Source of the DNA: Centropus unirufus
Lineage: Eukaryota; Chordata; Aves; Cuculiformes; Centropidae
Assembly (NCBI GenBank): GCA_013397695.1
Contig: VYZI01000005.1
Span: forward strand, 5,450,228 to 5,514,227
DNA length: 64,000 nt
Direction of reading: 5' to 3'
Part shown: positions 48,101 to 60,400 of the stretch, one piece after another
Layout of the letters: every line of letters starts with the position of its first letter
Numbering within the stretch: position 1 is the stretch's first letter
Translations under genes and position numbers: made by a program
Notes under the pieces: model-generated
Databases searched by the model: none
Told to the model about the DNA's origin: nothing
The model's input: the letters and a program-made list of their open reading frames with translations, nothing else

Positions 48101-49859
48101 AAGTCCACATTCAGAACCAGAGTCTTAAAGTCTAAGCCACAGCACACGAGTTCAGCTGTCAGCTCTAGGGGAGTTTAAAATTGAAAAGAGCTTTAAGCTT
48201 TTTTGGTTTAAACTGCTATTTCAATGGGTTTAAGCAGTTATTTAGATATTAGAGTTCCACAGACCCTTAAAAGCCCCTCAGCACTTACCATGTCAGCCGG
48301 CTCAGTATCTTTCTGACACCCCTACTACTTCTTGTGCTTCAGTCATTCCTCCGCCTACGTGAGGTCCCTTTGCAAGGTCAACCTGAGTCCAAATAATTAA
48401 TAATAATCCAAATAACTGGATATGACGCCTATCCTTACAAAACAATTATGAACTTTGGATCCAGAAAGGACAGGAGTTCTTCCCTGTGTCTTTGATTCAG
48501 GCAGGCCTCTCTGTGTTACATTTTTTTGCTGGCAAAGTTGAAAAGTGTCCACTCAGCACACAGGTTTGCTGCACTTTGTTTAGACACCAACCCTCCATCT
48601 GCTATGTCAGGGTCGTAAACCTCATGCCTTGGGTCTGAGCTTGCAAGTCTTTTGCCTTCTTTGCCTTCTTTCCTTATCTGAGGATAAGAAATGAAGAGAG
48701 GATAATAGCATTTTATTGCTGCACAGCAGGGCTGCAAAGTTAATTAAAGAATCTGAGGTTGGAGTAAAGGGAAATATATGTGTTCCCTAGATAGATGCAT
48801 ATATTTTCATTTAAAATGCAAACTCTCATCAACTGTAACAGTACATTTTCTCCCCTTCCACTCCAAACAACTGAACACTTTCACCTGGAGTCTGACCAAA
48901 TCACAGCACATCAAACCCCATTTAAAGACAAGGGCCTTCTCTCACCCTTTTTACTCTCATCTGAACGCTTTACAAAGTGAAACTCCAGACACTGTGAGTC
49001 ACATATTACTACCAAATAAGTAGCAGTCATTGAATGGTGTCTCACAAAAGAGGCAGGAAACAGGAAAAGCTCAAAATAAAGCTGTTTGTAAATTAAAGAA
49101 CTAAGGGGAAGAATGGATAGGAAATGAGCCCCTTATTTTTTCTTCAAAATTGTTCTGATTAACGAGGAGAAAGATCAATAGCCTATCTGCAGCTGCCATG
49201 GGGAAGACAGGGTGAAGAGTGAATCCAGACCCAAGTATCCCCGTGGTGCCAGCACATCACATTCTCCACAGCTCGATATAATAAGCTGCAGGGTGAGATC
49301 TCATGCGATTGCACTACTTGCCTGGCTGTCCATTTGGTTCCTCATTATAGCTTGATGTGATCAGTTATAGGGAACCAAAAGGAGAAATGTCTGGCATATA
49401 TTTGTGAGGAGTCAGAAAAAACACTGCTTTCATTCCTGCACCACTGCCTTCCTCCTGCTGTCTAAACAGACCCAAATACTCGGAATTTCCCTATGTGGTG
49501 GTTCTGCGTGCAGCTCTGATATCACGTGCATCGTTCCCACAACACATGGAAACACCTGGTATCATGGCCTGATGCAAAGCACACTGAAAGCCGCAAAACA
49601 TTCCCACTGTCTTTTGTTTTATTTTGATTTTTTAATCAGTCCCTAAATGAAGTGCCTCAGATACTGCTGTTTCCTTTATTAATGCTTGCTTCGGGGACTT
49701 TCTAATTACTTTTAGCAGCTTTTGTGAGCCAGCAGATTCCTAGGCAAAAAAAATGCCACCTGGCAGGCTGCTGAGGCCATCTCCACTAGTTCTGGAGTGT
49801 TGTGTAAGGAGAGAATGGCTGTTATTTGGATGGAGACCCAGGCTGAAACAAGACAAGGC
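45150..49859. other. Noncoding stretch, no gene seen
   Basis: AT-rich DNA with short chance frames. It contains a 16-bp tandem duplication at 47654-47685 (listed), a 9-bp hairpin GTGGACTTG/CAAGTCCAC at 48086-48108 and an ATAT-rich tract near 47820-47850. At 48160-48240 phrases with GCTTTAAGC and GGTTTAAAC may be a worn palindromic repeat. Nothing else is recognised. Confidence 0.45.
47654..47685. repeat. Perfect 16-bp tandem duplication with GATA motifs
   Basis: AGTAATAAGATAAATG occurs twice in direct succession without a mismatch. Each unit holds AGATAA, the GATA-factor core. Its perfection suggests a recent slippage event. Confidence 0.8.
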
Positions 49860-51260
49860 ACCACGCTCCCGTCCTCTTTGGCTGGTCTCAACGACACGGA
49901 GAAAGTACCCAGCGCTATTTCATTAAGATCTTGGCATGTTTCTTAATGGCACTTGCGGTAGTTACAGGCACAAAGGAAGCACTTATCCCCAGCCGCTTTT
50001 CCCATCTGCGGATCTGCGCAGAGATCAATCCACACTGGCTTGAGAGATAAGAGGGGACCTTGATGCTGAGCTTCAGAGCTTGGGGCAGCCAGGCACGCTC
50101 TGGGGGCCGGTGCAGAACCACCCAAGGGTGCCGCATTTCTGAGCATCCCTTGGCACACGCAGCCCAGAAAGAAAATCGCAGTCCGCCTGCTCCAGGCTCT
50201 GCAAAGAACTGACGGGCACCGGCGCTCAGATGTGGTTAGGGAACAATTCCTCCTTTCTGCAGCTCCTGGGAGCACACAAAGCAACACTCCGAGCAAGGCT
50301 AGTGCCAAAAAGTATTACTGAAAACTACTTACTGCCAGCTCTCAGGACGCGGGCTCCTCTCTAGCATTTCCCAACCCCAAATGGGAAGCGATCAAAGGGC
50401 TTTAGCAGGAACCTTTCTTATCAAGAGGCGCTGCTCCTGCAGACACAGGAGTGACCAGCAGATAATGGGATTCGGTTCTTAAAGAGCTGCCTCCTTGGCT
50501 ATAAAACACACCATATTTAAAAATACTTCACGTGAGTGTTTGTGAAATCAAGAAAAGCAGCTGCGCAGTGCTCATATTTAGACTCACTGAGGAAAATGCT
50601 TTCATTTGGTAGAACGCTTAAATGTCTCCTTACATTCGGGCTTAAGCTGCCCCTAAAATTGGCTAAAGCTGCCACAGAAAAACAGCTTAAACCAATTTAA
50701 TTGCTGTCTGCTGCAATCCCACCCACCTTCCCTCCCCTGTTTGCACATTCCCTTTCTCCTTCCTTATGCCAGCTCTCGTGCTCGTCTAACTCTGCTCTGA
50801 GCCAAGTGGGAACACAAACCAGACACACACCCTAAACACCCGAAAGCCCGTCCTTTTTTCTACCGATTTAGCACGCTAAAGCGATGCAGAGCCAGGGCAG
50901 ACGCACGCTAGAGCCAGTGGGAAGAAAGGGGAGGAATCGCTCAGTTGGGGCAGGGCGGGAGCACGAGTTTCAGCCAAAAACCTGACAGGTGATCGCTGGG
51001 GCCCTCCTCCTCCCTCCTCCATTAAATGACCATCCCTTGCTGAATTGTCCCAAGTCTGACCCGGTTCTCCTCCCTACACACACACAGACACACACTTGGT
51101 TTCTGCAAGGTCAGGAAATCGAATCAGCTCAGCAGGAGTCCTTACCAGCCTGGAAATGCAAGGCTTAAGGCCATATCCTCAGGCTCTGCGGGCACTGGAG
51201 TCCCTGTTACCCTAAGGCCCGGGCTACAGAATTGGGGACAAAGCTTCACACTGAAGAGAG
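49860..51260. other. CpG-elevated intergenic segment
   Basis: CpG dinucleotides are clearly more frequent here than in the flanks (for example near 49880-50000, 50150-50230, 50330-50440 and 50870-50970). GC content is higher and there are several GC-box-like or E-box-like motifs. The density is below that of the island at 1-2200. Open frames on the - strand (49943-50308) have no recognisable domain. It could be a weak or alternative promoter, an old CpG island in decay, or an enhancer. A short CA-rich tract sits at 51077-51096. Confidence 0.35.
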
Positions 51261-53309
51261 CGAGGCGGGAGCCACAGCCACGCTTCCCGACAGCCTTCAG
51301 CAGCCTTTGCTTCCTTGTAGCACCTGTACTATCCGTACTATACTTCTAATAGCCCTGTTTAAGAAGAAAATACCAAGGATTAAATCAGATCTTTCAGGAG
51401 AAGTTGTAAGTAACTTTAAGGGAAATTCATAGACACGGAAGTGGCCAGAACCTAATAAAAATAAATAGGGAGGGAGGCAAAGCCTTAGAGCAGGATGACA
51501 ACTGAGGTTTCCAACAGGATACCCTTCCCTCAGTGTCAATTTATCAGGGTTTTGTCACATAGACAGACTCTTAAATGCGAGGATAAGTGCTCATCTGCAA
51601 TGAAGTTTTCTGCATACATTAAGTAGCACTGTCTCTTCCACCCTTCATAAAGAGCTGTCTGTACCTATAAATAGAAATGATGCCTCATGTGCATTATCAT
51701 ATATTACAACCTCTGACAATGTGGGAAAGGAGAGGAAATGAGCAAAGGAAGTGGTGTGCTCTTCCAGAACATATAAACTTTGCAGGGCCCTGGAAACTCA
51801 GCTTCAGGCAAACCAGCCCTGTGAAATAGTTCAAAAACATGTGCAAAAGAAAAATTATGACCAAAAACTTAGTAAACAGATGGGTTTGTTGCATGACTCT
51901 TAACAAAAGACCAAGTACTCTCGTGGAGACATTAAAAGACCAGAAAGAAATCTGGCATGGTTAAAACCAAAGTATTGCACAAAATGGCATGGAAAAAAGT
52001 AGGGAGAAGCAGAATAAACAGGCCAGAGCAGGTCTGCTGGGCAGCACTGGGAGGAAGATGACAGAGAGGGGATTCCTGCAATGCTGAAGCCAAAGCCAGA
52101 GTTGAGCTCTAACTCTCTGCAGGAGATGGGAGGTTAGGGCTAGAGATGCTGATCTCTTTCCATTTTCAGTATACGTCACCTTTGCTTTGGGTATTTTTCC
52201 ATCTTTCACTTTAGAAAAAAATCTTCCTAATTCTCACGCATTTTATGAACTGATGAAATATCTTCACAACTTGTTCTCATCGGGCTTTTTTTTTCTTTAG
52301 TATTTCAGCCTGACCACTGTGCCTACAGGGCTAATGAGCTGTGACTGGCAATACAATTAAAGATAGATTTGATGGCATCCTAGCAAACAAAAAGTGTTTT
52401 AATTAAACTGAAAGAAAACTGTTGTTTATCATAGAATGAGCCAGGAGCTCATACAGAATAGACAAAAGTAAGCCTTTTGATAGGAAAAATCAGTGCCATG
52501 TCTAAGGGACAGGAAAATTGAGGTTTAATTCTTGGCTTTAGCAGGTTTCCCACAGAGTCTGTTACTTTGGGCCAAGAGCATGTTTTGGCTTGTCTTTTGG
52601 AATACAGATGGTTCAGACTCAGCCTCCTGGGAGCTTGCTTGCTATTTTCACTAGGAAGGACTAAGCAGTACAAAGGAAGATCCACACTGTTTAGTATCAG
52701 CGCCACTTTCTAGTTAGTTCACTCTACACCTTGATTTTCAGCTATGAAAAGGCCAACCTAGGTCTAAGCTAGCCAGAGTTACATGGAAAACCACATGAAC
52801 TTGTTTCCCATCTCACCCTGTTAGGGCTCATATAAACACCAAAACTTTCTTTGACTTCACCAAGAGTAAAGTTAAATGCTCCAAGTTTGGCATTTTATTC
52901 AACTTCAGTTAATTCTTATCAACTTTGAAAGTATTACCATTTTCAGCAATGCCTGATTCAATGTGTTGGTAAAAGCCTGTAACATTTTTTAGTAACTTCA
53001 AAATTTCTTGGGATCATCAGACAGGCAGGAGACTTACACACGATGGGTCCCAGTTAATGATTATCTTTCATAATTTTTATGGTATGAGATTAAAGTTTGT
53101 TCAGCTGTATGGTTTTCAATAGATACGTGAGACTATGGTTTTGTAAATAATAGTGCAATTTATTAGCATGGCTTTTCAATGGGGAACTGGGAACTTAAGT
53201 AAATTAAAAAGTTCCAAGCCAGCAGTTTGGACATACTGAGTCAATAACTGAGAGGAGAAAGGGGGGAGAATGAGAGGAGTTGACTGATAGGTGAAATTGA
53301 CAGGAAATT
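51261..53309. other. Noncoding stretch, no gene seen
   Basis: AT-rich, CpG-poor DNA with short open frames only. No repeat family, exon or RNA gene is recognised. Confidence 0.5.
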
Positions 53310-53640
53310 TTTTTGTGTGATGACCACCAGGCACCCCTAGAGACCTCCTCGGAGCATGAGCAGAAGGTGCAAGGATTGACTTAGTGTTTATTATAATTAC
53401 ATGTAAATATGTGATTATGTGCTTGATGAATAATGTATGGCTTTGTGTAACTTTGTGTATAAATGGAGGCGACAAACCCCTTGAGGTGTGCTTGATTTGA
53501 GGAAAACCACTCAAGATTTGTGCAAACCTGGGTAAAACAATGTCTCTATTGATGATGTGATTATTAACTTATTGCACGCTGGGTAGTGGATCTGACTTTT
53601 CAGACAACAAACATGGAAGCCACGTATGGGGAGAGAAAGA
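53310..53640 (+). mobile_element. Solo LTR-like element, probably avian ERVL-type
   Basis: The order of signals suits an LTR: a GATGACCACCAGGCACCCCT start region, a U3-like AT-rich part, the TATA box TATAAAT at 53458-53464 and a GGAGGCGACAAACCCC leader. Then come GTGCTTGATTTGAGG, a GGGTAAAACAATGTCTCT segment and a TGATTATTAACTTATTG end. The bases after it, ACAAACATGGAAGCCACGTA, resemble the start of retroviral internal sequence after a primer-binding site. I recall very similar wording in bird ERVL LTRs. No second LTR and no gag, pol or env frame follow, so it is a solo or truncated LTR. Both ends are approximate. Confidence 0.5.
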
Positions 53641-55745
53641 ATGGTAATGAATCAGTTCATTGAAAACACAAATATTACACATAGATGTTTCAAGGCTGAG
53701 CAGGCAGCATCCCCTATTGAAGCTGCGAAACACTTCTTGTTTTAATACTATGTCATCACTTGCTTCACTTTTTCAGCTTTTACTGTTTAGTCTGAAAGAT
53801 GCCACTGGATGCCACAAGTTCATCAAGAGGAAGGTGCTTTTTCTGTTTCTATCTGGATGGATTCATTTTCTTTTAGCCTTGTCATTAAAAAAAAAAAGGA
53901 AAAAAAAAAAGAAAAAGATTTTAACACCAACAAGGTATACACCTCCACAGCTGTGATGGCATACTTTATTTTCGGCATTCCAATAAAACAATTAAGTATG
54001 ACCTGTATGAAAGAGGTCAGAAGGCTAAAGTTGTTACAGCACTGACAGTGTAGCCCATCTGTTAATGAGTTCACCATCAGTGCCCAGGCAGAGGCTCATT
54101 TACATAAGAAAAGAAGTTGATTCCAGGCCACTATTATCTCCCAGTGGTCATCTCTCTTTTAGTTCAGATTTAAAAGTTGCAGTGCTTTACAGGTCTCTCA
54201 CACATTCTGGGAATTTCCTTCGAGCTGCAGCAAATCCCTTTCATTTACCGTCAACTTTCACCTGAAACAGAAAATACATTTTATGATTTTATTATCTGTC
54301 ATCTCAGAGCTGAGGCACATCCTGCGGCTCCGGTTACTGCAACAAAGCAGCTGTTTGTTTTGCAAAAAGGCTCATAACACAAAAGGATTTATAATTCTCT
54401 TTTTTTCCCCTCCCCACCACAAAAGAGGTCAGAAGTGCTGGTGCCCACAGTAAGTTGTCTCCCAGACAAGTGTGGGATGGAGCCAAGAGTCATAGAATGG
54501 GATGAAGCCAAGAGTGGGGCAAATCTGGCTGCTCCTGCTGTGGCCATCTCCCGGTAGGAAGGCATCCCCCAGCAGCTGCTGCATCTCCTGAGCAGCAAAA
54601 GGCATCATCCAGCTCGATGCTCTCTAAGGTGGCCCGAAGCCCACGGGCCCACAACCCCAGGGGACAAGGTCTCCTAAAGACACTGCAAGAACACATGGTT
54701 TGAATTGGAGCCAGCTCGGGAGGAACAAGTACACGTTTAAGCTCAGAGAGCTTAAAAGCCTAAAGAAAGAAAAACAAAAAGAGCTTTTTACAGCCAAACT
54801 CCAATAAAAAGAAAGGGAATCATGCCATTATGCAGCTTTCCTTAACCTCAAGTGAAAGTCGTTCTTACCCTGGCTCTAACTGTTGCTCCAGCGCTCAAAA
54901 CCATAGGTAGCCCCCTATGTCTGACCAGCTAGCCCTGATGCCATAGCCCCTATCTCCTCCCACGCCGGCTCCCACCTTGGGCCCTGCCCATGGTGAGCAT
55001 CAGCCCTTGAGGATGGGCCACTGAAAATCCCTTCAGCTCGCTCCTCCACTGCCAAGTTCCTCCTGGTAGAGCAAAGCTGCTCAGAGCACCAGAACCAGGC
55101 TGAACACGTCAGAAATCAAAACCTCTCTACACCTCAGATTACTAGCGATTAACTGAATTTACTTAGTATGTTTTTTACATTTTGTTTTTCTATCAGCTGA
55201 GACAATAAAAATAAATTCCTCCGGAGGAATGTAATTTAGGTTTATACGGTGTTTTATATTCTGGTTTTTTAATGCTGCACCATTTGAGTGACCAATCTGT
55301 GGAGGACAATTTATAGGTGCTTCTGTGAAATTAAAGCAGCCCCATGCTGATGGTAGCACTTTAACAAGTAAAACACTTTAAAAGCAAATAAGTATGAAGG
55401 AAGAACAATATTCTGGAGAAAAGTTGTTTGGCCAACTGCAGAAGATTCATTAGAGAGATTTCATACACATACAAGAAATACAGTTACATGTATAAATACT
55501 TGGAAGTCTTGTGACACAGATAAATAGTTATTTAACTGAGTTTTACATTGGATTTGATACAAAACACTGTGGTATTTTTCCCCTCAGGCAAAACCACCTA
55601 CCACATAAAAAGTCTCGGTTCTGAAAAAAAGTCTTTGTGTACTCAGCTTTGTGCATCAAGGACAGTCATGAAGATCTACAAACTGTGTATAACTCATAGT
55701 GTGTGAATTTAACGTTTAATGATAATTTACTTAACATATTAACAT
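53641..55745. other. Noncoding stretch, no gene seen
   Basis: Contains an interrupted A-run (53887-53912) and a 17-bp direct repeat: GGGATGGAGCCAAGAGT at 54474-54490 recurs with one change at 54499-54515, a period of 25 bp. The part up to the gap is AT-rich. No gene is seen. Confidence 0.5.
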
Positions 55746-56604
55746 NNNNNNNNNNNNNNNNNNNNNNNNNNNNNNNNNNNNNNNNNNNNNNNNNNNNNNN
55801 NNNNNNNNNNNNNNNNNNNNNNNNNNNNNNNNNNNNNNNNNNNNNNNNNNNNNNNNNNNNNNNNNNNNNNNNNNNNNNNNNNNNNNNNNNNNNNNNNNNN
55901 NNNNNNNNNNNNNNNNNNNNNNNNNNNNNNNNNNNNNNNNNNNNNNNNNNNNNNNNNNNNNNNNNNNNNNNNNNNNNNNNNNNNNNNNNNNNNNNNNNNN
56001 NNNNNNNNNNNNNNNNNNNNNNNNNNNNNNNNNNNNNNNNNNNNNNNNNNNNNNNNNNNNNNNNNNNNNNNNNNNNNNNNNNNNNNNNNNNNNNNNNNNN
56101 NNNNNNNNNNNNNNNNNNNNNNNNNNNNNNNNNNNNNNNNNNNNNNNNNNNNNNNNNNNNNNNNNNNNNNNNNNNNNNNNNNNNNNNNNNNNNNNNNNNN
56201 NNNNNNNNNNNNNNNNNNNNNNNNNNNNNNNNNNNNNNNNNNNNNNNNNNNNNNNNNNNNNNNNNNNNNNNNNNNNNNNNNNNNNNNNNNNNNNNNNNNN
56301 NNNNNNNNNNNNNNNNNNNNNNNNNNNNNNNNNNNNNNNNNNNNNNNNNNNNNNNNNNNNNNNNNNNNNNNNNNNNNNNNNNNNNNNNNNNNNNNNNNNN
56401 NNNNNNNNNNNNNNNNNNNNNNNNNNNNNNNNNNNNNNNNNNNNNNNNNNNNNNNNNNNNNNNNNNNNNNNNNNNNNNNNNNNNNNNNNNNNNNNNNNNN
56501 NNNNNNNNNNNNNNNNNNNNNNNNNNNNNNNNNNNNNNNNNNNNNNNNNNNNNNNNNNNNNNNNNNNNNNNNNNNNNNNNNNNNNNNNNNNNNNNNNNNN
56601 NNNN
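55746..56604. other. Assembly gap (859 N)
   Basis: All bases are N. The frames that appear to run through this region (about 330 and 316 codons) are artefacts of the unknown bases. The right flank is a microsatellite, which probably caused the assembly break. Confidence 0.99.
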
Positions 56605-56652
56605 TATTTCTATTTCTATTTCTATATTTCTATTTCTGTTTCTGTTTCTATA
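56605..56652. repeat. (TATTTC)n hexamer microsatellite at gap edge
   Basis: Eight or so units of TATTTC and its variants TATATTTC and TGTTTC run from the gap edge to TATAAACC. The array probably continues into the gap and may be longer than seen. Confidence 0.9.
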
Positions 56653-56862
56653 AACCACACCAGTACATGTGTATCAGATATTTAAACTTTTAGCCACTCT
56701 GCCCTGGCTCTCTGTACTGTCTCCTCTGGCCCCACATGGCTCTGCTTACAAGTCCCGGAGGCAGGCTTGGGTTGGAGAATGGCCTGGGTCGAGGGCCACA
56801 GGGTGCATCAACACTTGCAGCCTCACTCTTCTAAATACAGTCGTCCATCGGCTTGGTAGAAC

Positions 56863-56963
56863 CTAAGGAAAGGCAGGGAATGTCCTCCACAAATAAGGTC
56901 CAGCTGTTGGGGTGCCACGTTGCCTTCGCTCGGGCTGTTGCAGTCGTACACATCGGACAGGCT
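56863..56963 (-). other. Weak coding-exon candidate
   Basis: On the - strand an acceptor-like TTTCTCCCCTCCAG ends at 56964. It is followed by a frame reading SLSDVYDCNSPSEGNVAPQQ and then a leucine-rich continuation. CTTAG with a following GT at 56861-56862 offers a poor donor. The DNA keeps several CpGs (in TTCGCTCGGG, CAGTCGTACACATCGG), unlike its surroundings. The frame extends upstream to about 57149 and downstream to a stop at 56823-56825. I do not recognise the protein. It may be a true exon of an unplaced gene, an exonised fragment or chance. Confidence 0.15.
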
Positions 56964-59900
56964 CTGGAGGGGAGAAACTTCCTGCTTCTCAGTATTTTTC
57001 TTGCTACTCCCCCACCTCTCCAAACGCATCCACAGGCAGGCTCCCAGGCTCCACATGCCGTGGTCCTTAAGACATGGCACGGGGGAGGGAAGCAGATTGT
57101 GTGGGGAAAGGAGAGGAAAGGATGTGTGCAACGAGCCAGCGTGTGCCACATTTTGTTTCTAAACACAAGAGAACACACACAAAAACACCCTCATAAATGA
57201 TGCCCCAACATTGCACCTCAAGGCCTGCAATTGCTTAAGCTGTGCCGTAAACACTAAATGCTGCTGCTGGGGTGGAGGGGAGGGAGTCCTGTCCCTGCAC
57301 GAAGACCTGTTGTACAGGAGAGCATTATCTACTGGCCGTTTGGGCACTGAAGAAGTCTTCCGAATTCTTGAACAATCCTTTTTTTTTCTGTGTTAGGTTG
57401 AGTTTGAACATGCCAGGGATGTGGTGGTACCTTGCGGGGGTCTGAGCGGTGGCGGGAGGGCTGGAGGTAAGTAGAGGGAAGGATGGGAAGGAGGGCTGGT
57501 CCCCTCAGCCCCTGGGGAGCAGGGGTTTCTCCAGCAGGATAAGCTGGGGGCTCTGCCCGGGGCAAGCTGCAAGCTGGATTTAAAGCAGGCGGTGGAAGCC
57601 TCCGTTGCAGAGGGAGAACAGCATGACCAGGCACAGCCCTGTGTCCCCCTCCCACCCGTTGTGTTTCACTGCAGCGCTGGCAGAAGTGCCGGCCAGTTCT
57701 GCTGGGCAAGTGCAAGCCCAAGGGTGTCTGATAAGTGGCATCAGGAGGAGGAGAGGGAAGCCTTGCTAAGGGGGGTTATGGGGGTGTTCTTGTGGGACCA
57801 GGTGCAAGGATGAAGTCACAACTCCCTTGGCTTTGCTGTTTAACACGCTGATTTCCCTGCACTACCTGTTCCCGGGCACAGCCAGGAGCTGGGCACCCAG
57901 TGACACATGATGCTGTCACATCTGGATGAGGTGCAGCAGCACGTTTGCTCAAACAGTTCAGAACCCTGCAGTTAGCAGAGTTGGTTTGGATCTGAAGGGG
58001 ATGGGATGCTTCAGCATGTACGCATTGCTGAAGGAAAATTGTGTGTGAGTGCAGTGCTTATTTCTGTAATTATTTTTCTTTTCCTTTCTTCTTGAGGTTT
58101 GACTGCATCCCTTGTCCTTCTGCTTCTATTGTTTCAGTGCCGCTCTCTGAAAATTAGACAATTACACCTAGGAGCTCCAGCCAGCACATTAGCAGGGCTC
58201 AAGCGAGTACTGTAGTTTTTTGTTTGCAGACTTTGCTTGATCTTTTATACAAATTGAATAAAAAAAAGTTAAAAATAAGATTACGTTTTTTAAGACATGT
58301 AAGTCCACACAGTGCTACACTACACAAGTAACAGTTTTCTTCTTCCACCAGAAAACTATTGATTAGTTATACAAATCAGCATTTATTTTAAATAGATACA
58401 ATGGCAAATGTACACAGTAATGAAATAGAGTATTTCATGATGTATATTATGAAATAGAAGGGAATGAGATTATTTCTGTAAGCCTATCAATTATTAAATT
58501 ATCATAAAAATGTATGTATATAAATAATTCTGTAAGCCTTTCTGATTAGATTACCTTGATATGACAGAGCATGTTTTGATTATTCTTTGATGCTTTACAA
58601 TAAGGTTTTAAATTCTAAGTAGATTTCAGGAAGATTTTCTTTTAGAACTGCAGCAACAGATTAGTGGGTGGACAACACATAATGAAGCAGAACAGGAAAC
58701 AGGAAAGACTTTAATTCACACAATTATTTTCCTGTGTAAAAGATGATGAAGTTCCCACTGCACACAGATTTTCTTGGAAGGTTTCATTGTATTTATGAGT
58801 TATGTAACATTCAGGGCATTAATTACAAACCATTTTGCTGCCACTTAAAACACTCCCCCTGGAAGACCAATGGAGAGTGCTATTGTGAAATTTGAGGCCA
58901 GGAGATCTGCAGAGAGCATTTGTGCCTTAGGCTAAGTGCTAAGCACCGGGAGCCATAACTGCCCTGTCTCATAAAAGAGAATAAAGCCGATTTTCCTCTT
59001 TTTGAAATGATGGCAACAATCTCAGGTGCTGAGGTGGGCTTTCTCTTCCTCAGTGCGATGCCAACGCATTGTGGTGAGACAAGGATGGACTGCAAGGAGC
59101 CTGGAGCAGAGGTGTTCTTTGGTGTTTCGTCTCTTGGTGGATTTAGCAAGGTGTCTGGGTCCCTGAAGCCTGGGTGAAGAAGCAGATTCAGGAAATGGGG
59201 AGCAGCAAGGATGAAGGCTGCATGTGGTCCAAAGGAAGAAAGGAGCAGGATTTTTCAGAATCCTTGGTGTTGAGGAATAATTGGTAGACAAAGGCTCTTA
59301 TAACTGAGATGTGTCTGAGAAATGTAAACGGGAAGAGGTCGAAGATGGGCAAGAGCACGGTTAAGCCTTGCCACAACCAAGGTGTTTCCAAAGCACTGTC
59401 TTTGCACGCTTATGACAAGTGGAGAAGGGACCAGGGCTGCATTGAAATCTGTGGGGTAAGAGCTCCATTCATGTGAAGAGACTCCATTCAGGGCCTTACA
59501 AAGGGTATGAGTCAACTGCAAAGAAAGGAGGCATTTCACAGAAACTGAAGTGTGACCCTTTGTTTTTCCTAACCCCAAGGTCCTCAGCGACACAAAAGGG
59601 GACCCCAGTACTGATTCTGCAGCAACAAATGCCTGTTGTGAATGAGTGTATTTGAGGAGCAGTGACAATAAGGAATGACCCGAGGTGCTTGTTGCCAGCC
59701 CTTGTTTCCCAAGGGACTACTAAGGGGGGAGTCCTGCCTTGTAGCCTGTCAGAGGTGGAGGAGATGAGGATACTGGGAAGCTCTACCCAGTGGAAGTATT
59801 TCCCTAGAAAGCCTCTCCTGAAATGCATTATCTCCCCATCCACATTTACTATTGGGACACCTGAACAGTGTTGTTTGTTTGATTCAGTTCTGCAAAAGCT

Positions 59901-60239
59901 ACAGAAGTAAGTTCAGCTTTTACTTAGCTATATGTGAAGTGTATTTTTTCTAATTTAGGACTGGCAAAGGATGTGGATGGCTTCGAAGTTTTATCTTTAT
60001 TTCAGCCTTCCATTAGCCCATGACTATTTTCACAATCAAAGCAGACATGAAAGGCAAGTTTTACTTTGCCCTTTGCATTGTTCCAAAGTCCTGCACGTCC
60101 TTACTAAAGTTCACAACAGAATTAGGCTGCAGAATGATGGATTTAAAGGTATCAAAACTCTTCCTGGTAAATAGCAGTCCCAAAATATATTCCAGTTATG
60201 ACCCAAGAGAGGCTTCTGGAAGCTTCCCAAGCAGCCATG

Positions 60240-60400
60240 CGTTGGCTCTGGAGATTGTTGGAGCTGAGGAAATGCATTTGCATATGGATGTCATGTTAAG
60301 GAGGCAGAGCAGCCCGGATTTCATTACAGCTAATGTCGTGTGTGGGAGAAGTGATTTAGTTTATAGCCAGTACCAGGCATGGCACAATGAGGAAGCACTT
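60240..60400. promoter_or_regulatory. Candidate distal regulatory element with octamer motif
   Basis: ATTTGCAT at 60276-60283 sits within AATGCATTTGCATATGG, a POU-type site with an overlapping E-box-like CATATG. GTGATTTAG and TTCATTACAGCTAATG follow. The stretch is free of repeats. Function is inferred from motifs alone. Confidence 0.2.

Noticed and set aside
48080..48110. tRNA-Ser-like wording (GAGTGGT, then GGACTTGAAAT)
   Set aside because: The D-loop spacing is wrong, the T-arm with GGTTCGAATCC is missing and no acceptor stem forms; the hairpin GTGGACTTG/CAAGTCCAC explains the signal.
54474..54500. TCATAGAATGG as the tail of a minus-strand CR1
   Set aside because: The flanks do not continue with CR1 sequence; it lies between the two units of a 25-bp local duplication.
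55666..56658. Frames of 330 and 316 codons across the N region
   Set aside because: They consist of unknown bases from the assembly gap; only the microsatellite-encoded ends are real sequence.
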